Part shown: in pieces, positions 27,421 to 38,523 of the stretch
How positions within the stretch are numbered: position 1 is the stretch's first letter
Layout of the letters: every line of letters starts with the position of its first letter
NCBI RefSeq assembly: GCF_000721605.1
Contig: NZ_JOIZ01000007.1
Location: 186,001-250,000, forward strand
Reading direction: 5' to 3'
Source: Streptomyces sp. NRRL S-37
GTDB lineage: Bacteria > Actinomycetota > Actinomycetes > Streptomycetales > Streptomycetaceae
Length of the DNA stretch: 64,000 bases
Position numbers and translations under genes: made by a program
The notes under the pieces: generated by a model
The model's database searches: none
What the model was told of the DNA's origin: nothing
What the model saw: the letters and a program-made list of their open reading frames with translations, nothing else

Positions 27421-27606
27421 ATGGCGAAGAAGGCTCTGATCGCGAAGGCTGCTCGCAAGCCCAAGTTCGGTGTGCGTGGCTACACCCGCTGCCAGCGCTG
27501 TGGCCGCCCGCACTCCGTGTACCGCAAGTTCGGCCTGTGCCGCGTGTGCCTTCGTGAGATGGCTCACCGTGGCGAGCTGCCGGGCGTGACCAAGAGCTCC
27601 TGGTAA
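27421..27606 (+). CDS. rpsN: ribosomal protein uS14, zinc type
   Basis: A 61-residue short S14 with a zinc knuckle: [20 protein letters not shown] holds two CxxC pairs. This zinc-containing version is the usual housekeeping form; actinomycetes often carry zinc-free copies elsewhere under zinc-starvation control. rpsH follows after a 213-base gap that contains a short GGGCAC/GTGCCC hairpin at 27693-27709. Confidence 0.97.
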   Translation: MAKKALIAKAARKPKFGVRGYTRCQRCGRPHSVYRKFGLCRVCLREMAHRGELPGVTKSSW

Positions 27607-27819
27607 TCCGGGCAATTCCGGACTCCCAGGGCTCTCGGTAAGCATTGGGAACGGCAGGAGGCCCGCTCCGCATGGCTTAGGCTTGCGGGGTTGGGCACCT
27701 GCCGTGCCCCAGACGACTTACTACGCCGTAGGTCCACCGCGCCGCACCCGTCCCGTCTCGGATCGGGGAGAGGGATGGCGCACCAGGAAACCCCGGCGAG
27801 AGAGGCCGAAGGCCAATTC

Positions 27820-28218
27820 ATGACCATGACTGATCCGATCGCAGACATGCTTACGCGTCTGCGGAACGCGAACTCGGCGTACCACGACTCCGTGGCGATG
27901 CCGCACTCGAAGATCAAGTCGCACATCGCGGAGATCCTCCAGCAGGAGGGCTTCATCACGGGCTGGAAGACCGAGGACGCCGAGGTCGGCAAGAACCTCG
28001 TCCTCGAGCTGAAGTTCGGCCCGAACCGTGAGCGCTCCATCGCGGGCATCAAGCGGATCTCCAAGCCCGGTCTCCGGGTGTACGCGAAGTCCACCAACCT
28101 GCCGAAGGTGCTGGGCGGCCTCGGCGTGGCGATCATCTCCACGTCGCACGGGCTCCTCACCGACAAGCAGGCCGGCAAGAAGGGCGTGGGTGGGGAAGTC
28201 CTCGCCTACGTCTGGTAG
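27820..28218 (+). CDS. rpsH: ribosomal protein uS8
   Basis: A 132-residue 30S primary binder of 16S helix 21; in E. coli it is the translational repressor of the spc operon. [20 protein letters not shown] and the end [20 protein letters not shown] are diagnostic. ATG 27820 and ATG 27826 are both possible. The preceding 213-base gap is long for this operon and may hold an internal promoter or control structure. Confidence 0.97.
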   Translation: MTMTDPIADMLTRLRNANSAYHDSVAMPHSKIKSHIAEILQQEGFITGWKTEDAEVGKNLVLELKFGPNRERSIAGIKRISKPGLRVYAKSTNLPKVLGGLGVAIISTSHGLLTDKQAGKKGVGGEVLAYVW

Positions 28219-28242
28219 CGGAAGGGAACGGAGGAAACAGCT

Positions 28243-28782
28243 ATGTCGCGCATCGGCAAGCTCCCCATCGCGGTTCCCGCCGGCGTGGACGTCACCATCG
28301 ACGGCCGTACGGTCGCGGTCAAGGGCCCCAAGGGCACGCTGACCCACACCGTCGTGGCGCCGATCGAGATCGCCAAGGGTGAGGACGGCGTGCTGAACGT
28401 CACCCGCCCCAACGACGAGCGTCAGAGCAAGGCCCTGCACGGCCTGTCCCGCACGCTGGTGGCGAACATGATCACCGGCGTGACCCAGGGTTACGTGAAG
28501 AAGCTCGAGATCAGCGGTGTCGGTTACCGCGTTGTCGCCAAGGGTTCGAACCTGGAGTTCTCCCTCGGCTACAGCCACTCGATCACCGTCGAGGCCCCCG
28601 AGGGCATCACCTTCAAGGTGGAGTCCCCGACCCGTTTCTCGGTCGAGGGCATCGACAAGCAGAAGGTCGGCGAGGTTGCGGCCAACATCCGCAAGCTGCG
28701 CAAGCCCGACCCGTACAAGGCCAAGGGCGTCAAGTACGAGGGCGAAGTCATCCGCCGCAAGGTCGGAAAGGCGGGTAAGTAA
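28243..28782 (+). CDS. rplF: ribosomal protein uL6
   Basis: A 179-residue 50S protein near the factor-binding site, with two related domains. It begins [20 protein letters not shown] and ends [20 protein letters not shown]. The start follows GGAGGAAACAGCT. rplR begins four bases after its stop. Confidence 0.98.
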   Translation: MSRIGKLPIAVPAGVDVTIDGRTVAVKGPKGTLTHTVVAPIEIAKGEDGVLNVTRPNDERQSKALHGLSRTLVANMITGVTQGYVKKLEISGVGYRVVAKGSNLEFSLGYSHSITVEAPEGITFKVESPTRFSVEGIDKQKVGEVAANIRKLRKPDPYKAKGVKYEGEVIRRKVGKAGK

Positions 28783-28785
28783 GCC

Positions 28786-29169
28786 ATGGCATACGGGCAG
28801 AAGATCCTCAAGGGCGACGCCTACAAGCGCGCCGCGATCAAGCGCCGCCACATCCGGATCCGCAAGCGGATCGCGGGTACCGCGGAGCGCCCCCGTCTGG
28901 TCGTGACCCGCTCCAACCGCCACATCGTGGCGCAGGTGATCGACGACCTGAAGGGTCACACCCTGGCGTCGGCGTCCACCCTGGACGCGTCGGTCCGCGG
29001 TGGCGAGGGCGACAAGTCCGCGCAGGCCAAGCAGGTCGGCGCCCTGGTCGCCGAGCGCGCCAAGGCCGCCGGTGTCGAGGCCGTCGTGTTCGACCGTGGT
29101 GGTAACCAGTACGCCGGGCGCATCGCCGCTCTGGCGGACGCCGCCCGCGAAGCCGGCCTGAAGTTCTGA
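28786..29169 (+). CDS. rplR: ribosomal protein uL18
   Basis: A 127-residue 5S rRNA binding protein of the 50S central protuberance. Its signature is [20 protein letters not shown] followed by [12 protein letters not shown] and the end [16 protein letters not shown]. It sits between rplF and rpsE, in standard order. Confidence 0.98.
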   Translation: MAYGQKILKGDAYKRAAIKRRHIRIRKRIAGTAERPRLVVTRSNRHIVAQVIDDLKGHTLASASTLDASVRGGEGDKSAQAKQVGALVAERAKAAGVEAVVFDRGGNQYAGRIAALADAAREAGLKF

Positions 29170-29209
29170 GCCGGTTCCGAGCTAGCGGAAACAGAGAGAG
29201 GTAATTCCA

Positions 29210-29815
29210 ATGGCTGGACCCCAGCGCCGCGGTGGCGGTGCCGGTGGCGGCGAGCGGCGGGACCGGAAGGGCCGTGACGGCGGCGCAGCTGCCGCCGAGA
29301 AGACCGCGTACGTTGAGCGCGTCGTCGCGATCAACCGCGTCGCCAAGGTTGTGAAGGGTGGTCGTCGCTTCAGCTTCACCGCGCTGGTCGTGGTGGGCGA
29401 CGGTGACGGCACCGTGGGTGTCGGATACGGCAAGGCCAAGGAGGTGCCGGCCGCCATCGCCAAGGGCGTTGAGGAGGCCAAGAAGCACTTCTTCAAGGTC
29501 CCCCGCATCCAGGGCACCATCCCGCACCCCATCCAGGGTGAGAAGGCTGCCGGCGTCGTGCTGCTCAAGCCCGCGTCGCCCGGTACCGGTGTGATCGCCG
29601 GTGGTCCGGTGCGCGCCGTGCTCGAGTGCGCCGGTATCCACGACGTGCTGTCGAAGTCGCTCGGCTCCGACAACGCGATCAACATCGTGCACGCGACCGT
29701 GGCGGCCCTCAAGGGTCTGCAGCGTCCCGAGGAGATCGCGGCCCGCCGTGGTCTGCCGCTCGAGGACGTCGCCCCCGCGGCTCTGCTCCGTGCGCGTGCC
29801 GGGGCGGGTGTGTGA
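29210..29815 (+). CDS. rpsE: ribosomal protein uS5 with glycine/arginine-rich N-terminus
   Basis: A 201-residue 30S protein for decoding fidelity and spectinomycin response. The core starts at about residue 35 ([20 protein letters not shown]) and includes [20 protein letters not shown]. The N-terminal extension ([20 protein letters not shown]) is unstructured and basic, like the S3 tail. GAGAGAGG precedes the ATG. Confidence 0.98.
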   Translation: MAGPQRRGGGAGGGERRDRKGRDGGAAAAEKTAYVERVVAINRVAKVVKGGRRFSFTALVVVGDGDGTVGVGYGKAKEVPAAIAKGVEEAKKHFFKVPRIQGTIPHPIQGEKAAGVVLLKPASPGTGVIAGGPVRAVLECAGIHDVLSKSLGSDNAINIVHATVAALKGLQRPEEIAARRGLPLEDVAPAALLRARAGAGV

Positions 29816-29817
29816 TC

Positions 29818-30000
29818 ATGGCGCAGCTCAAGATCACGCAGGTCAAGTCCTACATCGGCAGCAAGCAGAACCACCGTGACACCCTGCGTTCGCTCGGCCT
29901 GAAGAAGGTCAACGACGTGGTCGTCAAGGAGGACCGCCCCGAGTTCCGCGGCATGGTGCACACCGTCCGCCACCTCGTGACGGTCGAGGAGGTCGACTGA
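29818..30000 (+). CDS. rpmD: ribosomal protein uL30
   Basis: A 60-residue 50S protein. The sequence [20 protein letters not shown] and [20 protein letters not shown] are typical. It begins two bases after the rpsE stop and is followed two bases later by rplO, so the three are likely translated together. Confidence 0.97.
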   Translation: MAQLKITQVKSYIGSKQNHRDTLRSLGLKKVNDVVVKEDRPEFRGMVHTVRHLVTVEEVD

Positions 30001-30002
30001 TC

Positions 30003-30458
30003 ATGGCGGAGAACAACCCGCTCAAGATCCACAACCTCCGTCCCGCCCCCGGCGCCAAGACCGCCAAGACCCGTGTCGGTCGTGGTGAGGCGTCGAAGGG
30101 TAAGACGGCCGGTCGTGGTACGAAGGGCACCAAGGCCCGTTACCAGGTTCCGGAGCGCTTCGAGGGTGGCCAGATGCCGCTCCACATGCGTCTCCCGAAG
30201 CTGAAGGGCTTCAAGAACCCGTTCAAGACCGAGTACCAGGTCGTGAACCTCGACAAGCTGGCCGCGCTGTACCCCGAGGGTGGCGAGGTCACCGTCGAGG
30301 GCCTGGTGGCCAAGGGCGCCGTTCGCAAGAACAGCCTCGTCAAGGTCCTCGGCCAGGGCGAGGTCTCCGTGGCGCTGCAGGTGACGGTCGACGCCGTCTC
30401 CGGCTCCGCCAAGGAGAAGATCACCGCCGCCGGCGGTACCGTCACCGAGCTCGTCTGA
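30003..30458 (+). CDS. rplO: ribosomal protein uL15
   Basis: A 151-residue 50S protein important in late assembly. [20 protein letters not shown], the basic [20 protein letters not shown] and the end [10 protein letters not shown] identify it. A perfect 14-base hairpin 36 bases after the stop probably ends the main spc transcript here, before secY. Confidence 0.98.
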   Translation: MAENNPLKIHNLRPAPGAKTAKTRVGRGEASKGKTAGRGTKGTKARYQVPERFEGGQMPLHMRLPKLKGFKNPFKTEYQVVNLDKLAALYPEGGEVTVEGLVAKGAVRKNSLVKVLGQGEVSVALQVTVDAVSGSAKEKITAAGGTVTELV

Positions 30459-30494
30459 CCCGTTCAGGTGTCTCGATGACGTAGAGCGATCCCG

Positions 30495-30528
30495 ACCGGG
30501 GATACCCCACATTTGGGGTATCCCCGGT
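30495..30528. terminator. terminator between rplO and secY
   Basis: A perfect 14-base inverted repeat (30495-30508 and 30515-30528) with loop ACATTT is followed by the slightly T-rich TGGTCGTTCC. It lies between rplO and the candidate secY promoter and marks a transcript boundary. Confidence 0.8.
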
Positions 30529-30618
30529 TGGTCGTTCCTAGGGCGGCATGGTCGCCGGTAAGGTGGCCTGCGCTGCCCACCGACCTCGGGCGCCCCACGC
30601 GGGCACTCAGGGCGGCAG

Positions 30619-30646
30619 TTGACCGTTACGTATTCGTCCTTAGTCG
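30619..30646 (+). promoter_or_regulatory. candidate secY promoter
   Basis: TTGACC (30619-30624) and TAGTCG (30641-30646) are 16 bases apart, about 55 bases before the secY GTG. With the terminator just upstream this would give secY-adk-map its own transcript. Confidence 0.5.
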
Positions 30647-30701
30647 GAATCTCAAGACCGTCACCCTTGACGCAGATGCGCGGGGGGTCGCAGGAGGCAC
30701 C

Positions 30702-32014
<1,313 letters not shown>

Positions 32015-32015
<1 letters not shown>

Positions 32016-32668
32016 TGCGAATCGTCCTCGTCGGGCCGCCGGGTGCCGGTAAGGGTACGCAGGCCACCCGCCTTGCCGAGAAACTGCGCATCCCGCACAT
32101 TTCGACAGGCGACCTGTTCCGCGCCAACATCAGCCGGCAGACCGAACTGGGGAAGCTCGCGAAGTCCTACATGGACGCGGGCAATCTCGTCCCCGACGAG
32201 GTCACCATCGCCATGGCCAAGGACCGTATGGAGCAGCCCGACGCCGAGGGCGGCTTCCTGCTGGACGGCTTCCCGCGCAACGTGTCGCAGGCCGAGGCGC
32301 TGGACGAGCTGCTGCAGACCGAGGGCATCAAGCTGGACGCGGTCCTCGATCTGGAGGCCCCCGAGGACGAGGTCGTCAAGCGGATCGCCGGGCGGCGGAT
32401 CTGCCGCAACGAGTCCGCGCACGTGTTCCACGTGACGTACAGCCCGCCGAAGCAGGAGGGCGTCTGCGACGTCTGCGGTGGTGAGCTGTACCAGCGGGAC
32501 GACGACTCCGAGGACACCGTGCGGACGCGGCTGGAGGTCTACCACACGCAGACCGAGCCGATCATCGACTACTACCGGGCGCAGGGGCTGGTCGTGACCA
32601 TCTCCGCGATGGGCCCCGTCGACGAGGTCACGGAGCGGGCGCTGGAGGCGCTGAAGAGCGGCGAGTAG
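32015..32668 (+). CDS. adk: adenylate kinase
   Basis: This kinase converts ATP and AMP to two ADP in the cytoplasm. The 217-residue long form has the P-loop VGPPGAGKGTQA, the AMP site STGDLFRANI and FLLDGFPRN, and a LID with RRICRNES followed by CDVCGGELYQRDDD. The paired cysteines suggest at least a partial zinc site. Translation is coupled to secY by a TGATG overlap, the classic secY-adk-map order. Confidence 0.97.
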
Positions 32669-32757
32669 TTCCTGTACGACGGTCATGGCCGCGGTTCCTG
32701 TGGGTGAGGGGCCGCGGCTGTGGCTTGGCCGGGGGTGTGCGCGCGGCCCGGCCTTCG

Positions 32758-32806
32758 CGGGGTGCCTCCCCCGCTCCCGGCTGCGCTCGGGCGGGGGGAC
32801 CCCCAC
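32758..32806. repeat. GC-rich imperfect inverted repeat between adk and map
   Basis: The region GGGGTGCCTCCCCC... CTCCCGGCTGCGCTCGGG ...GGGGGGACCCCCAC folds into an imperfect long hairpin. Elements with CTCCCGGCTGCGCTCGGG cores are common in Streptomyces intergenic DNA, from memory. It may end or stabilise the secY-adk transcript, and map could have its own promoter after it. Confidence 0.4.
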
Positions 32807-32897
32807 CGCCCGCCCGTGCCGCCCCGCGGCACGATTGCCCGCGGTTATCGTGGATAGCGTTCGTGTCCCTTCCCGGTCCAGAAAGGCCGTCGTCCCC

Positions 32898-33734
32898 ATG
32901 GTGCAGATCAAGAGCCCTGAGCAGATCGCCAAGATGCGTGAGGCGGGGTTGGTGGTCGCCGCCATCCACGCGGCCACCCGTGAGGCCGCCGTGCCCGGGG
33001 CCACGACGAAGGATCTGGACCAGGTCGCCCGCAAGGTGCTCGCGGAGCACAACGCCAAGCCGAACTTCCTCGGCTACGGCGGCTTCCCCGCGACGATCTG
33101 CACCTCGGTGAACGACGTCGTCGTCCACGGCATCCCCTCCGACGACGTCGTCCTCAAGGACGGCGACATCATCTCCATCGACTGCGGCGCGATCATCGAC
33201 GGCTGGCACGGCGACGCCGCGTACACCGCGTTCGTCGGGTCCGGCCACTCCCCGGAGCTGGTCGAGCTGTCCCGGGTGACCGAGGAGTCGATGTGGGCCG
33301 GCATCGCGGCCATGAAGCAGGGCAACCGGCTCGTCGACATCTCCCGCGCGGTCGAGACGTACATCCGCCGCCAGCCCAAGCCGGGCGGCGGCAAGTACGG
33401 GATCATCGAGGACTACGGCGGCCACGGCATCGGCACCGAGATGCACATGGACCCGCACCTGCTGAACTACGTCGACCGCAAGCGGGGCAAGGGCCCCAAG
33501 CTGGTCCCGGGCTTCTGCCTGGCCATCGAGCCGATGGTCTCCCTGGGCACCCCGAGGACGAAGGTCCTCTCCGACGACTGGACGGTCATCACCACCGACG
33601 GCACCTGGTCCTCCCACTGGGAGCACTCGGTCGCCCTCACCGAGCAGGGCCCCCTGGTCCTGACCGCCCCCGACGGCGGCAAGGCCAAGCTCGCGGAGAT
33701 GGGCATCACGGCGGCTCCGGACCCGCTCGGCTGA
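32898..33734 (+). CDS. map: methionine aminopeptidase type I
   Basis: This enzyme removes the initiator methionine from nascent proteins. The 278-residue protein has all five metal ligands in order: ISIDCGAII, HGDAAYTAF, EDYGGHGIG, CLAIEPMVS and HWEHSVALTE. AAAGG lies 12 bases before ATG 32898; GTG immediately after is also possible. It is separated from adk by 229 bases containing a GC-rich repeat, so it may be transcribed separately. Confidence 0.96.
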   Translation: MVQIKSPEQIAKMREAGLVVAAIHAATREAAVPGATTKDLDQVARKVLAEHNAKPNFLGYGGFPATICTSVNDVVVHGIPSDDVVLKDGDIISIDCGAIIDGWHGDAAYTAFVGSGHSPELVELSRVTEESMWAGIAAMKQGNRLVDISRAVETYIRRQPKPGGGKYGIIEDYGGHGIGTEMHMDPHLLNYVDRKRGKGPKLVPGFCLAIEPMVSLGTPRTKVLSDDWTVITTDGTWSSHWEHSVALTEQGPLVLTAPDGGKAKLAEMGITAAPDPLG

Positions 33735-34001
33735 CGGCCGCCGGCCACAGGCGGTCCGCCGGCCGGTGCGGCTGCGCGGAGCGCCTGTGAGGCGCCCCGG
33801 ACGCCGGGTCCGCGCGAGCGGCGTCAAGGGACGCGTTCCGCTCGGTTAAGGATCTCCCGCGTGGGGCAGGATCTCTCGATTCGTTTTTCCGGGTGCGCTG
33901 ACGTAGACTGACTCGTCGGCTCTTGTGCACCCGCATGCCTGCATGTACTACACACGGTGCACGCCAGAGTCGATCAAGGTAGTCGATTCGAAGGGCGAAG
34001 C

Positions 34002-34223
34002 GTGGCCAAGAAGCAAGGTGCCATCGAGATCGAGGGCACTGTCGTCGAGTCTCTTCCGAACGCCATGTTCAGGGTCGAGCTCCAGAACGGCCACCAGGTC
34101 CTGGCACACATCAGCGGCAAGATGCGTATGCACTACATCCGCATCCTCCCTGACGACCGGGTCGTGGTGGAGCTGTCTCCGTACGACCTGACGCGTGGCC
34201 GGATCGTCTACCGATACAAGTAG
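34002..34223 (+). CDS. infA: translation initiation factor IF-1
   Basis: A 73-residue OB-fold protein that binds the ribosomal A site during initiation. The sequence [20 protein letters not shown] and [20 protein letters not shown] identifies it. GTG 34002 follows AAGGGCGAAGC. The 267 bases upstream lack a gene and include TAGACT (33904-33909), a possible -10 box for the infA-rpmJ-rpsM-rpsK-rpoA-rplQ transcript. Confidence 0.97.
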   Translation: MAKKQGAIEIEGTVVESLPNAMFRVELQNGHQVLAHISGKMRMHYIRILPDDRVVVELSPYDLTRGRIVYRYK

Positions 34224-34282
34224 ATCTTGCCCGCTCCCCGGCATGCCGGGGTGATGGCACTGACCCGGAGAACCTCACACCC

Positions 34283-34396
34283 ATGAAGGTCAAGCCGAGC
34301 GTCAAGAAGATCTGCGACAAGTGCAGGGTGATCCGCCGTCACGGCCGGGTCATGGTCATCTGCGAGAACCCGCGCCACAAGCAGCGCCAGGGCTGA
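34283..34396 (+). CDS. rpmJ: ribosomal protein bL36, zinc type
   Basis: This 37-residue 50S protein ([20 protein letters not shown], then [17 protein letters not shown]) is too short for most ORF lists. It has the C-x2-C-x12-C-x4-H zinc ribbon, so it is the zinc-containing form. It lies 59 bases after infA, in the usual actinomycete place. The ATG has GGAGAACC upstream. Confidence 0.95.
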   Translation: MKVKPSVKKICDKCRVIRRHGRVMVICENPRHKQRQG

Positions 34397-34588
34397 CCGC
34401 AGCACGATCGACCCTCTGCGACTTCCGCAGAACTTCGCGCGACGCGAGCAACACACGTTCATACGCAGGTCCCGAGCCGCACGGCTCGACACCCCCGGCT
34501 CGGAGGCCGGGGACCTGGTCCGTACCTGGTACGGCGGGCCGGGATCCGGTCCTGTGGAAGACCTCCGACAATCAACTGGAGCCATTGA

Positions 34589-34969
34589 ATGGCACGCGTT
34601 TCCGGTGTTGACATCCCGCGCGAAAAGCGCGTGGAGATCGCCCTCACCTACGTGTTCGGCATCGGCCGGACCCTTTCGCAGCAGACGCTGGCCGCCACCG
34701 GCGTCGACCCGAACACCCGCGTCCGCGACCTCTCCGAGGAGCAGCTCGTCGCGATCCGCGAGTACGTCGACAACAACATCAAGACCGAGGGTGACCTCCG
34801 TCGCGAGATCCAGGCCGACATCCGCCGCAAGGTCGAGATCGGCACCTACCAGGGTCTGCGTCACCGTCGCGGTCTGCCCGTCCGCGGTCAGCGCACCAGC
34901 ACCAACGCGCGTACCCGCAAGGGCCCGCGTCGCGCCATCGCCGGCAAGAAGAAGCCGGGCAAGAAGTAG
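34589..34969 (+). CDS. rpsM: ribosomal protein uS13
   Basis: A 126-residue 30S head protein contacting tRNA and the 50S subunit. [20 protein letters not shown] and [20 protein letters not shown] are diagnostic, with a basic C-terminus. The 192-base gap before it contains small inverted repeats (CGAGCCG/CGGCTCG at 34473-34488; CCGTACC/GGTACGG at 34520-34534) and could be the alpha-operon control leader. Confidence 0.98.
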   Translation: MARVSGVDIPREKRVEIALTYVFGIGRTLSQQTLAATGVDPNTRVRDLSEEQLVAIREYVDNNIKTEGDLRREIQADIRRKVEIGTYQGLRHRRGLPVRGQRTSTNARTRKGPRRAIAGKKKPGKK

Positions 34970-35035
34970 TCCTCAGCGGACTTCGCCGTCCAGCGGTCTT
35001 CGCTGTAGGACCGACCACCTCCCGTAGGAGTACAG

Positions 35036-35440
35036 ATGCCCCCCAAGGGTCGTCAGGGCGCTGCCAAGAAGGTGCGCCGCAAGGAAAAGAAGAACGTCGC
35101 TCACGGCCACGCGCACATCAAGAGCACGTTCAACAACACGATCGTGTCGATCACGGACCCGTCCGGCAACGTGATCTCCTGGGCCTCCGCCGGCCACGTC
35201 GGCTTCAAGGGCTCCCGGAAGTCCACGCCGTTCGCCGCGCAGATGGCCGCCGAGTCGGCCGCCCGCCGCGCTCAGGAGCACGGCATGCGCAAGGTCGACG
35301 TGTTCGTCAAGGGCCCGGGTTCCGGTCGTGAGACCGCGATCCGCTCCCTGCAGGCCACGGGCCTCGAGGTCGGCTCCATCCAGGACGTCACCCCGACCCC
35401 GCACAACGGCTGCCGCCCGCCGAAGCGCCGTCGCGTCTGA
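35036..35440 (+). CDS. rpsK: ribosomal protein uS11
   Basis: A 134-residue 30S platform protein near the E site. It has [20 protein letters not shown] and ends [16 protein letters not shown]. In most bacteria rpsD follows; here it is absent and rpoA comes next after 244 bases. The last 35 bases of this gene are repeated exactly 100 bases further on. Confidence 0.98.
   Translation: MPPKGRQGAAKKVRRKEKKNVAHGHAHIKSTFNNTIVSITDPSGNVISWASAGHVGFKGSRKSTPFAAQMAAESAARRAQEHGMRKVDVFVKGPGSGRETAIRSLQATGLEVGSIQDVTPTPHNGCRPPKRRRV
35406..35440 (+). repeat. rpsK 3' end, copy 1 of a 35-bp direct repeat
   Basis: The final 35 bases of rpsK, encoding the last residues [10 protein letters not shown] and the stop, are identical to 35506-35540. 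The copies are exactly 100 bases apart. The bases just before them are also similar (GCACA against GCAGC). Confidence 0.9.
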
Positions 35441-35476
35441 CGCACGGGCCCGGTCGGTCGGCTCCCTGCTGGGGGT

Positions 35477-35494
35477 GCGGGGGTCGTCCCCCGC
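35477..35494. terminator. short hairpin between rpsK repeats
   Basis: GCGGGGG (35477-35483) and CCCCCGC (35488-35494) form a perfect seven-base stem with loop TCGT, between the two copies of the rpsK tail. It may attenuate transcription into rpoA. Confidence 0.35.
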
Positions 35495-35505
35495 AATGTC
35501 GCAGC

Positions 35506-35540
35506 ACGGCTGCCGCCCGCCGAAGCGCCGTCGCGTCTGA
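35506..35540 (+). repeat. rpsK 3' end, copy 2 in the rpsK-rpoA gap
   Basis: An exact 35-base copy of the end of rpsK including its stop codon. It is not part of a functional frame. It suggests a 100-base duplication or insertion in the place where rpsD stands in other bacteria. Confidence 0.9.
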
Positions 35541-35684
35541 TCCGTCGCGTCGTTCCCGACGCGTCTGATCCTGCTTCACCAGGGTTTTCACGGGCGGTAC
35601 GACTCTTTCGGGTCGTATCGCCCGTACCCTTGCAGTACTGGTCGGGCGTCAAATAGCGGGCGCCCCTGACTGAAGGATCACCAC

Positions 35685-36707
35685 ATGCTGATCGCTCAGC
35701 GTCCCTCGTTGACCGAAGAGGTCGTCGACGAATTCCGCTCCCGGTTCGTGATCGAGCCGCTGGAGCCGGGCTTCGGCTACACCCTCGGCAACTCGCTCCG
35801 CCGTACCCTCCTGTCGTCGATCCCCGGTGCCGCTGTCACCAGCATCCGCATCGACGGCGTCCTGCACGAGTTCACCACCGTGCCGGGCGTCAAGGAGGAC
35901 GTCACCGACCTGATCCTCAACATCAAGCAGCTGGTCGTCTCCTCGGAGCACGACGAGCCGGTCGTGATGTACCTGCGCAAGCAGGGCCCGGGTCTGGTCA
36001 CCGCCGCCGACATCGCCCCGCCGGCCGGTGTCGAGGTGCACAACCCCGACCTCGTCCTCGCCACGCTCAACGGCAAGGGCAAGCTGGAGATGGAGCTGAC
36101 CGTCGAGCGCGGTCGCGGCTACGTCTCCGCCGTGCAGAACAAGCAGGTCGGCCAGGAGATCGGCCGTATCCCGGTCGACTCGATCTACTCGCCGGTCCTC
36201 AAGGTCACCTACAAGGTCGAGGCGACCCGTGTCGAGCAGCGCACCGACTTCGACAAGCTGATCGTCGACGTCGAGACCAAGCAGGCGATGCGTCCGCGTG
36301 ACGCCATGGCCTCCGCCGGCAAGACCCTGGTCGAGCTGTTCGGTCTCGCCCGCGAGCTGAACATCGACGCCGAGGGCATCGACATGGGCCCGTCCCCCAC
36401 GGACGCCGCCCTCGCCGCCGACCTGGCGCTGCCGATCGAGGAGCTGGAGCTCACCGTTCGGTCGTACAACTGCCTCAAGCGTGAGGGCATCCACTCCGTG
36501 GGTGAGCTCGTCGCCCGCTCCGAGGCGGACCTGCTCGACATCCGCAACTTCGGTGCGAAGTCCATCGACGAGGTCAAGGCGAAGCTCGCCGGCATGGGCC
36601 TCGCGCTGAAGGACTCGCCTCCCGGGTTCGACCCGACCGCCGCCGCGGACGCGTTCGGCGCGGACGACGACGCGGATGCGGGCTTCGTCGAGACCGAGCA
36701 GTACTGA
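35685..36707 (+). CDS. rpoA: RNA polymerase alpha subunit
   Basis: The 340-residue alpha subunit dimerises to start core assembly and contacts activators and UP elements. The N-terminal domain has [20 protein letters not shown]. The C-terminal domain has [20 protein letters not shown] and [20 protein letters not shown]. The acidic tail is usual for actinomycetes. GAAGGA precedes the ATG. It sits directly after rpsK because rpsD is not in this cluster. Confidence 0.98.
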   Translation: MLIAQRPSLTEEVVDEFRSRFVIEPLEPGFGYTLGNSLRRTLLSSIPGAAVTSIRIDGVLHEFTTVPGVKEDVTDLILNIKQLVVSSEHDEPVVMYLRKQGPGLVTAADIAPPAGVEVHNPDLVLATLNGKGKLEMELTVERGRGYVSAVQNKQVGQEIGRIPVDSIYSPVLKVTYKVEATRVEQRTDFDKLIVDVETKQAMRPRDAMASAGKTLVELFGLARELNIDAEGIDMGPSPTDAALAADLALPIEELELTVRSYNCLKREGIHSVGELVARSEADLLDIRNFGAKSIDEVKAKLAGMGLALKDSPPGFDPTAAADAFGADDDADAGFVETEQY

Positions 36708-36733
36708 GCGCTCCGCGAGGAGACCGGATTTTC

Positions 36734-36802
36734 GGGCGCGGGTGCGCTGTGGCTTGTCGCGCCCACGCGACGGAGTCGCATATCGATACCGCCCGCGCCC
36801 CT
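36734..36802. repeat. Streptomyces-type intergenic repeat between rpoA and rplQ
   Basis: The stretch runs from GGGCGCGGG (36734-36742) to CCCGCGCCC (36792-36800), a perfect inverted pair, around TGTGGCTTGTCGCGCCCACG. From memory, near copies of this element occur in many Streptomyces intergenic regions. It probably folds in RNA. Confidence 0.6.
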
Positions 36803-36914
36803 TCCGAGCACGGTCCCTTCGGGACCTGTGCTCGGATCTCCGACGGGCGACCGCCTGCTCGGATACTGACCCCGGTACCTGATACGGCCGGGGCAGACAC
36901 CTAGGAGAAACACC

Positions 36915-37412
36915 ATGCCGAGGCCCACCAAGGGTGCCCGTATGGGCGGCAGCGCCGCGCACGAGAAGCTCCTCCTCGCGAACCTCGCGAAGGCGCTGTT
37001 CGAGCACGGCCGCATCACCACCACCGAGGCGAAGGCGCGCAAGCTGCGTCCGTACGCCGAGCGTCTGGTCACCAAGGCGAAGAAGGGCGACCTTCACAAC
37101 CGCCGTCAGGTGCTCCAGGTGATCACGGACAAGAGCATCGTCCACACGCTCTTCACCGAGATCGGCCCGCGGTACGAGAACCGTCCCGGTGGCTACACCC
37201 GCATCACCAAGATCGGTAACCGCCGTGGCGACAACGCGCCCATGGCCGTCATCGAGCTGGTCGAGGCGCTGACGGTGGCGCAGGAGGCCACCGGCGAGGC
37301 CGAGGCCGCCACCAAGCGTGCCGCCAAGGACGCGGAGGCCGCCGAGGCCAAGGTCGACACGACCAAGGACGAGGCTGCCGAGGCTCCGGCCGAGGAGTCG
37401 AAGGACGCGTAA
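36915..37412 (+). CDS. rplQ: ribosomal protein bL17 with Ala/Glu-rich tail
   Basis: A 165-residue 50S protein near the tunnel exit. The core is [20 protein letters not shown] and [20 protein letters not shown]. After about residue 118 it carries a 45-residue tail rich in Ala, Glu and Lys, typical of actinomycetes and of unknown use. TAGGAGAAACACC precedes the ATG. Confidence 0.97.
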   Translation: MPRPTKGARMGGSAAHEKLLLANLAKALFEHGRITTTEAKARKLRPYAERLVTKAKKGDLHNRRQVLQVITDKSIVHTLFTEIGPRYENRPGGYTRITKIGNRRGDNAPMAVIELVEALTVAQEATGEAEAATKRAAKDAEAAEAKVDTTKDEAAEAPAEESKDA

Positions 37413-37450
37413 GCGTTCTGCCGGGGGCTGTGCGTGTGCGGCTGCGGCGC

Positions 37451-37490
37451 CGTTGTGGCTGGTCGCGCAGTTCCCCGCGCCCCTTCAGGG
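37451..37490. repeat. Streptomyces-type intergenic repeat after rplQ
   Basis: CGTTGTGGCTGGTCGCGCAG followed by TTCCCCGCGCCCCTTCAGGG is a widespread Streptomyces intergenic motif, as I recall. It shares TGTGGCT(G/T)GTCGCGC and CGCGCCCCTT with the element at 36734. Confidence 0.6.
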
Positions 37491-37497
37491 CGTTGTT

Positions 37498-37529
37498 GCG
37501 GGCCCGTTCCTTTCGAGGAGCGGGCCCGC
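37498..37529 (+). terminator. terminator of the alpha operon
   Basis: GCGGGCCCG (37498-37506) pairs perfectly with CGGGCCCGC (37521-37529), and TCCT/AGGA inside closes a TTCG loop. This strong hairpin lies between rplQ and truA, followed by TTCTGTGTGG. Confidence 0.8.
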
Positions 37530-37554
37530 TTCTGTGTGGTGAGAGGATCTCCGG

Positions 37555-38421
37555 GTGAGTGACGAAGTAGAGCCAGGGTTCGTGCGGGTCCGTCTGGACC
37601 TTTCCTATGACGGGTCCGAGTTCTCCGGGTGGGCCAAGCAGGCCGGGGGGCGGCGGACCGTGCAGGGGGAGATCGAGGACGCGCTGCGGACCGTGACGCG
37701 GTCCGGGGGGACGACGTACGAGCTGACCGTGGCCGGCCGTACCGACGCCGGGGTGCATGCGCGGGGGCAGGTCGCGCACGTCGATCTGCCCCGGGAGGTC
37801 TGGGCCGAGCACCACACGAAGCTGCTCAAGCGGCTCGCCGGACGGCTGCCGAAGGACGTGCGGGTGTGGGCGCTCAGGGAGGCGCCCGCCGGATTCGACG
37901 CCCGGTTCTCCGCGATCTGGCGGCGCTACGCCTACCGCGTCACCGACAACCCGGGCGGGGTGGACCCGCTGCTGCGCGGCCATGTGCTGTGGCACGACTG
38001 GCCGCTCGACGTCGACGCCATGAACGAGGCGGCCCGCGCTCTGCTGGGGGAGCACGACTTCGCCGCGTACTGCAAGAAGCGGGAGGGGGCCACGACCATC
38101 CGGACCCTCCAGGAGCTGAGCCTGGCGCGCGGCGGGGACGGGATCATCACCGCCACCGTCCGCGCCGACGCCTTCTGCCACAACATGGTCCGCTCGCTGA
38201 TCGGCGCGTTGCTGTTCGTCGGCGACGGCCACCGCCCGCCGGACTGGCCGGGCAAGGTGCTGGCGGCGGGCGTACGGGATTCGGCCGTCCATGTCGTACG
38301 CCCGCACGGCCTGACCCTGGAGGAGGTCGGCTACCCGGCCGACGAACTCCTCGCCGCCCGCAGCAAGGAGGCCCGCAACAAGCGGTCGCTGCCCGGCGGT
38401 TCAGGATGCACGGCCTGCTAG
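37555..38421 (+). CDS. truA: tRNA pseudouridine(38-40) synthase
   Basis: This enzyme converts uridines 38-40 of many tRNAs to pseudouridine. The 288-residue protein has the catalytic aspartate in [17 protein letters not shown] near residue 63. It also has [33 protein letters not shown] and [17 protein letters not shown]. The start is GTG 37555. A strong terminator separates it from rplQ, so its promoter must lie in the short gap or within read-through. Confidence 0.96.
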   Translation: MSDEVEPGFVRVRLDLSYDGSEFSGWAKQAGGRRTVQGEIEDALRTVTRSGGTTYELTVAGRTDAGVHARGQVAHVDLPREVWAEHHTKLLKRLAGRLPKDVRVWALREAPAGFDARFSAIWRRYAYRVTDNPGGVDPLLRGHVLWHDWPLDVDAMNEAARALLGEHDFAAYCKKREGATTIRTLQELSLARGGDGIITATVRADAFCHNMVRSLIGALLFVGDGHRPPDWPGKVLAAGVRDSAVHVVRPHGLTLEEVGYPADELLAARSKEARNKRSLPGGSGCTAC

Positions 38422-38523
38422 TTCCGTCCCTTCATCCCCCTTACGGTCCTCTTGCCCCTCGTATAACCTTGTGCACCTCGATCATGGGTTTGGGGAGGCC
38501 GGTCGAGACCCGGGGGGGTTCCT

